Assembly (NCBI GenBank): GCA_963665555.2
Contig: OY762308.1
Location: forward strand, 372,001-436,000
Direction of reading: 5' to 3'
Source: CAXXXW01 sp963665555
GTDB lineage: Bacteria; Pseudomonadota; Alphaproteobacteria; Thalassobaculales; Thalassobaculaceae
Length of the DNA: 64,000 nt
The translations under genes were made by a program, and so were the position numbers. Positions 8,281 to 16,799 of the stretch are shown here, piece after piece. The notes under the pieces are model-generated. The model was given only the letters and a program-made list of their open reading frames with translations, did no database searches and had not been told where the DNA came from. Within the stretch, counting starts at the first letter, position 1. Every line of letters begins with the position of its first letter.

Positions 8281-9422
8281 GCGCGGCCGCCGACCCGCTC
8301 GCGGTCACGCTCGGCGTCGAGGAGGAGTTCTTCCTCGTCGATCCCGAAACCCGCGACCTCGTGGTCCGGCCCGATCCCGGCTTCCTGGAGGAGTGCGAGC
8401 GCCGGCGCGGGCCGCACAAGATCGTGCCGGAACTGCTGAACGCCCAGGTCGAAACCAACACGCGCGTCTGCGGCTCCGTCGCCGAGGCGCGCGACGCGCT
8501 GCGGGAGACCCGCGCGATCGTGATCGAGGCCGCCGCGAAATACGGCATGGCCCCGATGGCCGCCTCGACCCATCCCTTCGCCGCCTGGCGCGACCAGGAG
8601 ATCACGCCGAGGGAGCGGTACAAGCGCTTCGCGGTCCGCTTCCAGGACGTGGTGCGGCGTTTCCTGGTCGGCGGGATGCATGTCCACGCCGGGTTCGGCG
8701 ACCCGGATTCGCGCGTCCGCGCGATGACGGCGATGCGCCGCCACCTGCCGCTGCTGAACGCGCTGTCCGGCTCCTCGCCCTTCGGCGGCGGGCGCGACAC
8801 CGGCTTCAAGTCCTGGCGGCTCGGCGTGGTGGGCGCGCTGCCGCGCTCCGGCATCCCGCGCCCCTTCGCCTCGATGGCGGAGTACGAGCGGCTGCTCGAC
8901 GCCTACAAGCGCCGGGAGTTTATCGACGACGGCAGCGAACTCTGGTGGGACATCCGCCCGTCGCACGCCTACCCGACCGTGGAGATGCGCATCTGCGACA
9001 TCTGCCCGCGCATCGACGACGCGGTTGCGATCGTCGCGCTTTACGCCGCCCTGGTGCGCCGGTCGCTGCGGCTGGACCGCGCGGGCGCGCTCCCGGAGGA
9101 GCCGGAGACGGAGATCGTCGAGGAGAACCGCTGGCTGGCGCGGCGCTACGGCGTCTTCGCTTTCCTCGGCGCCGAGGACGGCGGGCGCGAGGACATCCAG
9201 GACGCGCTCGCCCGGCTGGTGGAGGAGGTCGCGGAGGACGCGGCCGCGCTCGGCTGCGAGGCGGAGGTCCGGGGCGCGCTCTCCATCGTGCGCGACGGCG
9301 CCGCCGCCGACCGGCAGATCGACCTCTACCGCCTGCGCCGCCTGGAGGGCGATTCCGGAGAGGAGGCGCTGCGCGCCGTCGTCGACCTCGCGCTGGCCGA
9401 AACCCGCGAGGGCGTCGCGTAG
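8277..9422 (+). CDS. Carboxylate-amine ligase, YbdK/GCS2 family
   Basis: This 381-residue member of the glutamate-cysteine ligase family 2 (YbdK-like) fold uses ATP to join an amine to a carboxylate such as glutamate. The N-terminal hallmark TLGVEEEFFLVD and the metal/substrate region VGGMHVHAGFGD are present. WWDIRPSHAYPTVEMRICD is the typical conserved block near the middle. The family has weak glutamate-cysteine ligase activity in E. coli YbdK, but the physiological product is generally unknown. The start overlaps a 12-codon leader ORF by 4 nt. Confidence 0.9.
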   Translation: MSAAADPLAVTLGVEEEFFLVDPETRDLVVRPDPGFLEECERRRGPHKIVPELLNAQVETNTRVCGSVAEARDALRETRAIVIEAAAKYGMAPMAASTHPFAAWRDQEITPRERYKRFAVRFQDVVRRFLVGGMHVHAGFGDPDSRVRAMTAMRRHLPLLNALSGSSPFGGGRDTGFKSWRLGVVGALPRSGIPRPFASMAEYERLLDAYKRREFIDDGSELWWDIRPSHAYPTVEMRICDICPRIDDAVAIVALYAALVRRSLRLDRAGALPEEPETEIVEENRWLARRYGVFAFLGAEDGGREDIQDALARLVEEVAEDAAALGCEAEVRGALSIVRDGAAADRQIDLYRLRRLEGDSGEEALRAVVDLALAETREGVA

Positions 9423-9433
9423 ACGCGCGGGCG

Positions 9434-9450
9434 GCGCGCGGGCCGCGCGC
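9434..9450 (+). terminator. GC hairpin between the ligase and the autotransporter gene
   Basis: A 7-bp perfect stem (GCGCGCG / CGCGCGC) with a 3-nt loop lies 12 bp after the ligase stop. It has no T-tract and could arise by chance in this composition. Confidence 0.25.
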
Positions 9451-9533
9451 GGCGGCGGCGAGTCCCGTTGACGGTCCCGGCCGCGCCGGGCAATCTCGCC
9501 TCGTCCTTCGCCCCATACAGGGAAACCGCCGCC

Positions 9534-11366
9534 ATGCGCCGTCTCGCCGTTCCGCTCGCCATCCTCGCCCTCGGCCTCGCCGGCGGGGCGCGGGCCCAGG
9601 AGTTCTCCGATGTCGTCGTCTTCGGCGACAGCCTGAGCGACGCCGGCAACATCTCGGCCGCCACGGGCGGCGCGCCGGGCGCGGGCTTCGTCACCAACCC
9701 GGATCCGGTCTGGGCCTCGACCGTCGCCGGGGCGTTCGGCGCGGCGGGCCGGAACTCGCTGGCGGGCGGCTCGAACCACGCCTGGGGCGGCGCTTGCGCG
9801 AACGCCACCGCGACCTGCCTCGCGGAATACCCCGTGCCGGACATCGGCGCGCAGATCGGACAGCACCTCGCGCCGCGCGGCGGCGCGGCGGACCCGGACG
9901 CGCTCTACGCCGTCTGGGCCGGCGGCAACGACATCGAGCTCGCGCTCCGCGACCCGGCGACGGCGGCGGGCGCCATCGCGGCGGCGGCGGGCGCCGCGAT
10001 CGCGCATGTCGGGCGGCTCCAGCAGGCCGGCGCGCGGACGATCCTGGTCTTCAATATCCCGGACATCGGCGCCACGCCGCTCGGCCGTTCCCTCCCGGAC
10101 GCCGCGCGTTACGGCCTGACCGCGGCGGCGGAGGGCTACAACGAGGGGCTTTTCGCCGGCGTGGCGGCGCTCGGCGACGGGATCGTCGCGCTCGACGTCG
10201 CCGGCCTGTCCGCCGAGGTCGCGGCGAACCCGGCCGCCTACGGGTTTTACCCCGATGTCTCGGCCATGGCCTGCCTCGCGCCGCAAGGCTCGGCGGTGAC
10301 CGCGTGCGGCCCGGCGGGCGACGCGCGCTACCCCTTCCACTACGCCGAGGGCGACAACGAGCGGTTCATGTTCACGGACGCGCGCCATCCGAGCGGCGCG
10401 GTCCACGGCGCGATGGCGAACCTCGCGCTGGCCGCGCTGGCGGCGCCGGGGCAGGTCTCGCTGGCGGGCGAGGGCGGGCTGGCGGCGGCGGCGGCCCATC
10501 GCGCCGCGATGGCGTCGGCGGCCCGGAGCCGCCCGGCCGGCGCGTGGAGCGGCTACGCCCGCGCCGGGACGGGCCGGAGCGAAAGCGCCGCCCCGCCGCG
10601 GCTCGGCGAGACCGCCGGCGATCTCCGGTCGCTGACCTTCGGCCTCGACCGCGACGACGGGAACGGCATGGTCGTCGGCGCGGCGGTGAGCCTCGCGCTC
10701 CACGGCGCCGAGGTCGAGGGGGCGGAACTCGACACCACGGCGGCGCTGGGATCGCTGCGCGCCGAGTGGCGGTCGGGCGGGCTGCGCCTGGCCGGCGCGC
10801 TGACCTTCGGCCGGGCGGCGGTGGAGATCGAGCGGACCGTGCAACTCGCCGCGGCGTCGCGGACCGAGAGCGGCTCGACCGAGGCCGGCCTGTTCGGGGC
10901 CGGCGTGGACATGGGCTGGACCTTCGCGGCCGGGCCGGACATGGAGCACGGCCCCTTCGCCGGCGTGTCCTGGACGAGCCAGGAGATCGACGGCTACCGC
11001 GAGGTCTCGGACCGCTCCACCTCGATGCGTTTCGAGGCGTTCGAGCGCGATTCGCTGGTCGCGCGCGTCGGCTACGCGGTCTCCGGGAGCTTCGGGGCGG
11101 AGAGCGGTTTGCGGCCCTGGGCCAGCGTCGCCTGGGAGCGCGAGATGGAGGACGACCCGCTGGTCGTGACGGCCGGCTCGAACAGGCTGCCCGGCCGTTT
11201 CGCCCTGCCCGGCCACGCGCCGCCGGGGCAGTGGGCGCGCGTCGGCGTCGGCGTGTCGGCGGAGCTGGGCGGCGGCGCGCGCGCCTTCGCCGAATACGCC
11301 GGCCGCTTCGGCGAGGACTCGCTCGCCGACCACGGGGCGAACCTCGGCCTGCGCCTGGCGTTCTGA
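9534..11366 (+). CDS. GDSL-type esterase/lipase autotransporter
   Basis: This 610-residue outer-membrane protein has a Sec signal peptide (MRRLAVPLAILALGLAGGARAQ), then an SGNH/GDSL hydrolase passenger. The catalytic Ser33 lies in VFGDSLSDAGN, block III is AGGND, and the Asp-His pair is in TDARHPSGAVH. From about residue 330 onward alternating hydrophobic strands form an autotransporter beta-barrel, ending in a terminal Phe (LGLRLAF), the usual signal for BAM-mediated insertion. The passenger resembles EstA/EstP-type esterases that stay attached to the cell surface. The ATG at 9534 places the signal peptide at the N-terminus; the longer in-frame start at 9468 would bury it. Confidence 0.9.
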   Translation: MRRLAVPLAILALGLAGGARAQEFSDVVVFGDSLSDAGNISAATGGAPGAGFVTNPDPVWASTVAGAFGAAGRNSLAGGSNHAWGGACANATATCLAEYPVPDIGAQIGQHLAPRGGAADPDALYAVWAGGNDIELALRDPATAAGAIAAAAGAAIAHVGRLQQAGARTILVFNIPDIGATPLGRSLPDAARYGLTAAAEGYNEGLFAGVAALGDGIVALDVAGLSAEVAANPAAYGFYPDVSAMACLAPQGSAVTACGPAGDARYPFHYAEGDNERFMFTDARHPSGAVHGAMANLALAALAAPGQVSLAGEGGLAAAAAHRAAMASAARSRPAGAWSGYARAGTGRSESAAPPRLGETAGDLRSLTFGLDRDDGNGMVVGAAVSLALHGAEVEGAELDTTAALGSLRAEWRSGGLRLAGALTFGRAAVEIERTVQLAAASRTESGSTEAGLFGAGVDMGWTFAAGPDMEHGPFAGVSWTSQEIDGYREVSDRSTSMRFEAFERDSLVARVGYAVSGSFGAESGLRPWASVAWEREMEDDPLVVTAGSNRLPGRFALPGHAPPGQWARVGVGVSAELGGGARAFAEYAGRFGEDSLADHGANLGLRLAF

Positions 11367-11688
11367 CGGCGGGAGGGGCGGGGGCGGCATCCGGCCAAAG
11401 ATGCGACATTTTGTCGCGCATTGGAGGTCGTCCGAGCCAAGGCCTTGCCGCGCAATGGCGAATCGACCTACTTTCGCGGCGAACTTCGACGGCGCGTTCG
11501 CTCGCCATGGTTCGAGAAGGGCCGCTTTTCGGGCGGGCTGCGGAGTTCGGCGGAACCGGAGAAGGGGCCGGTCCATGCCCCCGAACGCCATGGAAAGTCG
11601 CGGACCATGAACCCGATAAGGAAGCTGGGCGTGCTTTTCGTAGAAGGGGCCGGTCCATGCCCCCGAACGCCATGGAAAGTCGCGGACC
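11367..11688. other. Gene-poor stretch with a small stem-loop and repeat DNA
   Basis: No convincing gene is seen on either strand. At 11403-11417 there is a small hairpin, GCGAC-ATTTT-GTCGC, shortly after the autotransporter stop; it has no T-tract. The right half is occupied by the first copy of an 82-bp tandem repeat and a 16-base fragment that looks like its two ends fused (11516-11531). Open frames through this stretch are a by-product of composition. Confidence 0.6.
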
Positions 11689-11724
11689 ATGAACCCGATA
11701 AGGAAGCTGAGCGTGCTTTTCGTC
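11561..11724. repeat. 82-bp tandem duplication (two copies)
   Basis: Copy 1 is 11561-11642 and copy 2 is 11643-11724, both starting GAAGGGGCCGGTCCATG. They differ at one internal base (GGGCGTG versus GAGCGTG) and at the last base. Each copy contains a GGTCC/GGACC pair of inverted 5-mers around a CCATGG core. The repeat supplies the ATG and the first 12 codons of the 67-residue ORF at 11689. Near identity suggests a recent duplication or a repeat-family element. Confidence 0.92.
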
Positions 11725-11892
11725 CCGCCGCGGCCGGCGCCGCGGGCGACGGAAGCGCGCGCGCGCGCGCTGGATCGCGAAGTCGTGAAAGCTCACGCAA
11801 GCGGCAACATTCGCCTGCAAAACGGCTGGTATGCCACCAAGCGCGATCTGGACGAGGAATATGAAAAAATCCGACGACACAAATTCGTCTGA
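11689..11892 (+). CDS. Small protein of unknown function starting inside the repeat
   Basis: A 67-residue ORF whose first 12 codons come from the second repeat copy. The C-terminal half (NIRLQNGWYATKRDLD, then EEYEKIRRHKFV) is charged and looks like a real, helical protein segment, while the N-terminal half looks like low-complexity fill. It overlaps the following gene by 32 nt in another frame. The family is not recognised. The start is uncertain; the authentic protein might begin nearer the KAHASGN segment with a non-ATG codon. Confidence 0.45.
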   Translation: MNPIRKLSVLFVPPRPAPRATEARARALDREVVKAHASGNIRLQNGWYATKRDLDEEYEKIRRHKFV

Positions 11893-12475
11893 GATCGAAA
11901 GCGCGCAAGAACCGAACCTCATGGCGAGGCTTCGCCGGGAATACGGGGAAGCCGACGCCTTCGCGCGCAAGGTCTCCGACTATCGCGGGGATGCGGTCAT
12001 TCCGGCCCATAACGAGCTGCGCTATGCGGGTTTCCACCTGCTCGGCGCGCTGGCGGACGATCGCTCGCTGCAAAGCGAAGAGCAAATGAGGGAAGCCATA
12101 TCGCATTGCCGGCGCGCCAAATACGAGGCGGCGGAAGCGGGAATAATGTGGGCGCTTAATTCGATAAAAATTTTTCAGGACGACTATAGAACAACGCCTA
12201 TTTCGGATGTTTTGCCCGATTATATCGATTCATGCGAGAAGGTGGAAAATGCCCGGAAGAAGCTCGGCGCCGCCAGGGATTCGGGCGGGGGCAAGCCGGA
12301 GGAGTTGATGAAAACATTCGATGAAGTATCTGAAATTCAGAAGCGTTTCGAGATCGCTCGTTCCGAATTGAACAAGAAAAACGAGCAATTGCGAAAAACA
12401 TATTTCCATCGAATTATCGCGGTGGCGGTAATGATATTGGCGGCGGCAATCGGGTTTCTGGCGGACATATTTTAG
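11861..12475 (+). CDS. Tail-anchored coiled-coil protein of unknown function
   Basis: A 204-residue protein starting at ATG 11861, behind a GAGGA ribosome-binding site (an in-frame ATG at 11831 lacks one). The N-terminal region is soluble. A heptad-like charged helix runs through KTFDEVSEIQKRFEIARSEL, and a single C-terminal membrane segment (IIAVAVMILAAAIGFLADIF) ends the protein. This predicts a membrane-anchored protein with most of its mass in the cytoplasm. The coding sequence is clearly less GC-rich than its neighbours and uses many A/T-ending codons, a sign of acquired DNA. The family is not recognised. The 67-residue ORF upstream overlaps it, so the two could form a pair. Confidence 0.72.
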   Translation: MKKSDDTNSSEIESAQEPNLMARLRREYGEADAFARKVSDYRGDAVIPAHNELRYAGFHLLGALADDRSLQSEEQMREAISHCRRAKYEAAEAGIMWALNSIKIFQDDYRTTPISDVLPDYIDSCEKVENARKKLGAARDSGGGKPEELMKTFDEVSEIQKRFEIARSELNKKNEQLRKTYFHRIIAVAVMILAAAIGFLADIF

Positions 12476-12692
12476 GAAATACGGCAAACGCCGCGAACGA
12501 GCTTTCCAGCTTGCGTCTCCTATCCATTGTCGCGCCCGGAATACGGTATGTCGATCCGGGAGGGCGGACATATCCGGCGGGGCCGAACGAATGGTCGCCC
12601 CGCCTCCGCCTCGCCCCCCCCTCTCCCCGCTGGCGCCGGGGCGCGGTTGCGGGTAGCTTGCGGCGATCCGCGCGCGGCATTCCGGGACTCCG

Positions 12693-13679
12693 ATGGCCTC
12701 CTCCCCCCGCCCGACCGATCTCAAGCCCTATCCCGTCGAGATCGCGCCGCCCGACATTTCCGCCTACCGGCGCGGCAATACCGGCGTGGACTGGTTCGCC
12801 GCCTTCGACGGGCCGGCGCCGGGGCCGCATGTCATGGTCACCGCGCTGATGCACGGCAACGAGTTGTGCGGCGCCGTCGTGCTCGACGAGTTGCTGCGCG
12901 CCGGCGCGCGGCCGGAGCGCGGGCGCCTCACGCTCGGCTTCTGCAATGTCGAGGCGTACCGGAACTTCGACCCGGACTACCCGGCCCTCTCGCGCTTCGT
13001 GGACGAGGACATGAACCGCCTGTGGGACGAGGCCGCGCTGGACGGGCGGCGCGACAGCCTGGAGGCGCGGCGCTGCCGGGAAATCCGCCCGCTGCTCGAC
13101 ACGGCCGACTTCCTGCTCGACCTCCACTCCATGCAGCACCCGACCGCGCCGCTGATGCTCGCCGGGCCGCTGGCCAAGGGCCGGGCGCTGGCCGAGAAGG
13201 TGGGCGCGCCCGGCCATGTCGTGATGGACCGGGGCCACGCGGCCGGGCGGCGGATGCGCGACTACGGCCCGTTCTCCGATCCCGCCTCGCCCAGGGCGGC
13301 GCTGCTGGCGGAGTGCGGCCAGCACTGGGCGCGGAGCAGCGTCGACATGGCGCGGCGGATAACGGCGCGGTTCCTCGCGGCCGCCGGCGCCGCCTCGCCG
13401 GAGACGGTCGGGGAGTGGCTCGGCCCGTCGGTTCCGGAGGCGCAAACCGTCATCGAGGTGACGGAGGCGGTGGCGGTCGAGACCGGCTCCTTCGCCTTCG
13501 TCGCGCCCTATGTCGGCATGGAGACGATCCCCAGGGCCGGGACGCTGCTGGCCCGGGACGGCGCCAGGCCCATCCGGACCCCCTACGACGACTGCGTGCT
13601 GATCATGCCGTCCCGCCGGCTCGGCAAGGGGCAGACCGCCGTGCGCCTGGGCCGGGTCGTTGCCGGGCCCGGGAGCTGA
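12693..13679 (+). CDS. Succinylglutamate desuccinylase/aspartoacylase-family deacylase
   Basis: A 328-residue M14-like zinc deacylase. Zinc ligands are visible as H54 and E57 in ALMHGNELCG and H145 in LLDLHSMQHP, and VDEDMNRLW supplies the substrate-binding Asn/Arg typical of the family. Members hydrolyse N-acylated amino acids or related amides in the cytoplasm. The specific substrate cannot be read from the sequence. It sits just upstream of an AbrB-type membrane protein on the same strand, with overlap if the latter uses its TTG start, so the two may be co-transcribed. Confidence 0.88.
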   Translation: MASSPRPTDLKPYPVEIAPPDISAYRRGNTGVDWFAAFDGPAPGPHVMVTALMHGNELCGAVVLDELLRAGARPERGRLTLGFCNVEAYRNFDPDYPALSRFVDEDMNRLWDEAALDGRRDSLEARRCREIRPLLDTADFLLDLHSMQHPTAPLMLAGPLAKGRALAEKVGAPGHVVMDRGHAAGRRMRDYGPFSDPASPRAALLAECGQHWARSSVDMARRITARFLAAAGAASPETVGEWLGPSVPEAQTVIEVTEAVAVETGSFAFVAPYVGMETIPRAGTLLARDGARPIRTPYDDCVLIMPSRRLGKGQTAVRLGRVVAGPGS

Positions 13680-13737
13680 CCCGCGCGGCGGGCGGCCGGG
13701 CGGGGAGCGGCTGACCGCCGGACGGGCCGGCGGCTCC

Positions 13738-14766
13738 ATGCTGCTGGCGCTCGCCATCGGGACGGCGGGCGCGGTCCTGTTCGCGGTTCTCCGGATGCCC
13801 CTGCCGTGGATGCTGGGGGCGATGACGTTCGTCACCGTCGCCTCGATCGCCGGCGCGCCGGTCCGCCTGCCGCACATGCTGCGCCAGTGCATGGTGGTTT
13901 TCATCGGGACGATGCTGGGCAGCCAGTTCACGCCGGAACTGGCCGAGCGGATCGGCGACTGGGCGGTCTCGATCGGCGGGCTGCTGCTGCACGGCGCCGT
14001 CGCGATGGCCCTTGTGCTCGCCTATCTCCGGCGCGTCGGCCGCCACAACCCGGTGACGGCGTACTTCTCGGCCGCGCCCGGCGGCCTCAACGACATGGTC
14101 ATCGTCGGCCGCGAGATGGGCGGCGACGAGCGGACGATCGCGCTGACCCAGGCGTCGCGCATCCTGCTGGTGGCGCTCACCGTCCCGTTCCTGTTCCGGG
14201 CGTTCGGCGGTTACGAGCCGCCGGAGGGGATGCTGCCGAGCGGCTCCGGCTTCGACATGCCGTTGCGCGAGTGGCTGGCGTTGCTCGCCTGCGCGGCGCT
14301 GGGGCCGTTCGCCGCGCGCGCGCTCCGCCTGCCGGCCGCTTTCCTGCTCGGCCCGCTGGCGTTGAGCGCCGCCGTCCACATGGCCGGCTGGAGCGAGGCG
14401 GCCCCGCCCTCGGCGCTGGTCGCGGCGGCGCAGGTGGCGCTGGGGACGGGGGTCGGCTGCCGGTTCGCGGGCGCGCGCTACGCCGAGGTGTTGCGGACCT
14501 TGCGGGTCTCCGTCGGCTCCGCCGCGATCCTGATGTCGAGCGCGGCCGGTTTCGGCCTGCTGGTCGCGGAACTGACCGGGCTGCCGTGGTACGCGGTGAC
14601 GCTCGCCTACGCGCCGGGCGGGCTGGCGGAGATGAGCCTGATCGCGCTCGGCATCGGCCAGGATGTCGCTTTCGTCGCGACGCACCACCTGAGCCGCATC
14701 TTCATGGTGGTGCTGCTGGCCCCGCTCGGCTTCCGGCTGCTCCGGCGCTGGTTCCGCGAGGGGTGA
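13738..14766 (+). CDS. AbrB-family integral membrane protein
   Basis: About 342 residues, with roughly ten hydrophobic segments arranged as two repeats of the AbrB duplication domain. The hallmark LRMPLPWMLGAM lies near the N-terminus, and the second repeat contains LPWYAVTLAYAPGGLAEMSL. The family is sometimes annotated as a putative ammonia monooxygenase, a name without support; its biochemical role is unclear, and it has been linked to transport. The ATG at 13738 puts the first membrane segment at the start; an in-frame TTG at 13660, overlapping the deacylase, would add 26 residues and cannot be excluded. Confidence 0.82.
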   Translation: MLLALAIGTAGAVLFAVLRMPLPWMLGAMTFVTVASIAGAPVRLPHMLRQCMVVFIGTMLGSQFTPELAERIGDWAVSIGGLLLHGAVAMALVLAYLRRVGRHNPVTAYFSAAPGGLNDMVIVGREMGGDERTIALTQASRILLVALTVPFLFRAFGGYEPPEGMLPSGSGFDMPLREWLALLACAALGPFAARALRLPAAFLLGPLALSAAVHMAGWSEAAPPSALVAAAQVALGTGVGCRFAGARYAEVLRTLRVSVGSAAILMSSAAGFGLLVAELTGLPWYAVTLAYAPGGLAEMSLIALGIGQDVAFVATHHLSRIFMVVLLAPLGFRLLRRWFREG

Positions 14767-14805
14767 GCGCGGCGCCGCGCGGCCCGGCCCGGCCCGGCGC
14801 GCGCG

Positions 14806-15852
14806 TTACGCCGCCGGCTCGCGTTGGGTTATGCAGTGGGGGCCGCCGCCGCCCCGGAATATCTCCAGAGCGGGGAGGGGGACGATCTCGCGCTCCGGCA
14901 TCGCGTCGGCGAGGACGGCGAGCGCCGCCTCGTCCTCCGGCGCGTCGAAGACCGGGACGACGGCGCCGCGCGCGCCGGCGAGCACATGGTTGACGTAGGA
15001 AAGCGGGAGCCAGCGCCCGTCCGCCTCGGTCCGCCGGGGCTGGACGATTTCGACGATCTCCAGCGCCCGGCCGGCGGCGTCGCGCGCGGCGCGCAGGATT
15101 TCGAGGTTGCGCGCGAGGCCGTCGCGGTTCGGGTCGGCGCGGTCGCCCGCGACCTGGGCCAGAACGCGGCCCGGCGCGAGGAAGCAGGCGACCGTGTCGA
15201 CATGGCCGTCCGTGTCCTCGTCCTGGACAAGACCGCCGGCGAGCCAGACCGTCCTCCGGGCGCCGAGCGCGCGGCCCAGCTCCGCCTCGACCTCGGCGCG
15301 GGTCCATCCGGGGTTGCGGTTGGGGTTGAGCAGGACGGATTCGGTCGTCAGGACCGTGCCCTCGCCGTCGGAATGCACGGCCCCGCCCTCGCAAGCCAGC
15401 CGCGACCGGAAGAGCCGGGCGCCGGCGCGGCGCGCGACCCCGGCGGCGATCCCGGCGTCGCGCTCCCAGCCGGGATACTTGCCGCCATAGCCGTTGAACC
15501 GCCAGGCGACCGCCCCCGCCGCGCCCTCCGGCCCGAGGAGGAAGGTGGGGCCGCTGTCGCGCATCCAGCAATCCTCGCTCGCGCCCTCGACGACCTCGAT
15601 CCGGCCGGCCCCGGCCCCGGCGGCGCACAGCGCCTCCGCGCCTTCGCGGTCGGCCGGGTTCGTCCACGGCGCGACCGGCTCGAACCGGGCGATGGCGCGC
15701 GCCGTCGCGGCGAAGGCGCGGCGCGCCTCGGCCAAGCGGCCCCGGCGGGCGAAGATCGACCGTTCGCCCGGCCAGGCGATCCAGCAGCGGCGGTGCGCCG
15801 CCCATTCCGCCGGCATCCGGAAGCCCGCCGCGCGCGGGCCGCCGCCGCTCAC
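14806..15852 (-). CDS. aguA: Agmatine deiminase
   Basis: This 348-residue member of the agmatine deiminase/peptidyl-arginine deiminase fold converts agmatine to N-carbamoylputrescine and ammonia. It begins with the hallmark RMPAEWAAHRRCWIAWPG. DEDTDGHVDTVACF holds the conserved Asp/His, and the catalytic Cys340 is in GGGGPHCITQ near the C-terminus. The GTG start at 15852 overlaps the stop of the upstream hydrolase by 4 nt (GTGA). It is the last gene of the potF-H-I-A-hydrolase-aguA string, so it probably acts on imported polyamines or agmatine. No N-carbamoylputrescine amidase (aguB) is encoded alongside. Confidence 0.9.
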   Translation of the reverse strand: MSGGGPRAAGFRMPAEWAAHRRCWIAWPGERSIFARRGRLAEARRAFAATARAIARFEPVAPWTNPADREGAEALCAAGAGAGRIEVVEGASEDCWMRDSGPTFLLGPEGAAGAVAWRFNGYGGKYPGWERDAGIAAGVARRAGARLFRSRLACEGGAVHSDGEGTVLTTESVLLNPNRNPGWTRAEVEAELGRALGARRTVWLAGGLVQDEDTDGHVDTVACFLAPGRVLAQVAGDRADPNRDGLARNLEILRAARDAAGRALEIVEIVQPRRTEADGRWLPLSYVNHVLAGARGAVVPVFDAPEDEAALAVLADAMPEREIVPLPALEIFRGGGGPHCITQREPAA

Positions 15853-16799
15853 GCCCCGGTCTCCAGGAAGCGGTCGATCTCGGCCCAGGCGGCGGCGCGG
15901 ATCGCGTCGGTCTCGCTCAGGATTTCGTGGCGCGCGCCCGGCAGTTCGACCGGCCGCGCGCTCGGCAGGCGGTCCGCGATCCAGCTCTGCGCCGCCCTGG
16001 AGACGACGACCTCCCGCTCCGCCAGGAGCATCAGGATCGGCGTGTCGATCCGCGCCAGCCGCTCCGGGCGGTTCAGCGCGTCGATGGAGCGCAGCGCGGC
16101 CGCCAGCCAGCCGAAGGTCGGCCCGCCCAGCGCGAGGCGCGGGTCGCGGTCGACCAGTTCGAGGTTCCGGGCGTAGCGGCGCGCGTCGCCGGTCAGCCGG
16201 TTGCCCTCGAAGCCGAGGGGCTGGTCGCGATAGGGGCCGACGCCGGGGCAGTACCGCCCGCCCAGGCCCAGCGCGACGACGGCGTTCGAGGCCAGGCGCG
16301 CGAACCAGCGCGGGAAGGCGCCGAGCGGGATGTCGATCATCGGCGCCAGCACGACCGCCCGGTCCACCGCCAGCGACGATTCGAGGAGCGCGCGCAACGC
16401 CAGGTGCCCGCCCATCGAATGGGCGACGGCGCAGGCCGGGCCGGGGCCGTCGAGGAACCCGCTCTCGCGCAGGATGCCGGCGAGGTCGGAGAGGAACAGG
16501 TCCATGGAGCGGACATGGGCGCGCTCCCGGTCGGCGAGCGGCCGGTCCGACAGGCCCTGGCCGCGCCAGTCGAGGCAGAGCACGGCGTGGCGCCGCGCCA
16601 GCAGGTCCCCGACGGTTTCGAGGTATTTCTCGATGAACTCCGCGAGGCCGGGCAGCAGCACGGTGCGCGCCGCCGGCGGCGCGCCGTCCGCGCCTTCGGG
16701 CGCGAAGACGGCGTAGCGCACGGCCGTGCCGTCCGGCGCGACGAAGCGGCGCTCCTCGCCGCCGGCCTCGGCGACGGTCCGGGGGGCGGGCGCGGTCAC
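15849..16799 (-). CDS. Alpha/beta hydrolase (lysophospholipase/monoglyceride-lipase type)
   Basis: A 316-residue alpha/beta-hydrolase. The nucleophile elbow is AHSMGG, an Asp-bearing loop lies near DTPILMLLAE, and the catalytic His is in GARHEILSE, giving a full Ser-Asp-His triad. The fold is closest to the PldB/serine aminopeptidase S33 group. The start was set at GTG 16799 because it overlaps the potA stop by 4 nt; its own stop overlaps the aguA start by 4 nt. The sequence points to lipid ester hydrolysis, but its coupled position between a polyamine transporter and agmatine deiminase makes an amide or carbamoyl substrate worth considering. Confidence 0.85.
   Translation of the reverse strand: MTAPAPRTVAEAGGEERRFVAPDGTAVRYAVFAPEGADGAPPAARTVLLPGLAEFIEKYLETVGDLLARRHAVLCLDWRGQGLSDRPLADRERAHVRSMDLFLSDLAGILRESGFLDGPGPACAVAHSMGGHLALRALLESSLAVDRAVVLAPMIDIPLGAFPRWFARLASNAVVALGLGGRYCPGVGPYRDQPLGFEGNRLTGDARRYARNLELVDRDPRLALGGPTFGWLAAALRSIDALNRPERLARIDTPILMLLAEREVVVSRAAQSWIADRLPSARPVELPGARHEILSETDAIRAAAWAEIDRFLETGA

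Noticed and set aside
11401..11420. Short hairpin GCGAC-ATTTT-GTCGC after the autotransporter gene as an intrinsic terminator
   Set aside because: Only 5 bp of stem and no T-tract; kept as a note within the intergenic entry rather than as a separate terminator.
8076..11690. Long minus-strand frame opposite the ligase and autotransporter genes
   Set aside because: Arg/Ala/Pro-rich composition without domains, and it lies opposite two well-supported plus-strand genes. The reverse-strand reading of the 82-bp repeat in it is a consequence of the repeat, not a protein.
13738..14766. Naming the AbrB-family gene an ammonia monooxygenase
   Set aside because: That label is a historical annotation without biochemical support; the protein is a multi-helix membrane protein with no catalytic metal site of that enzyme.
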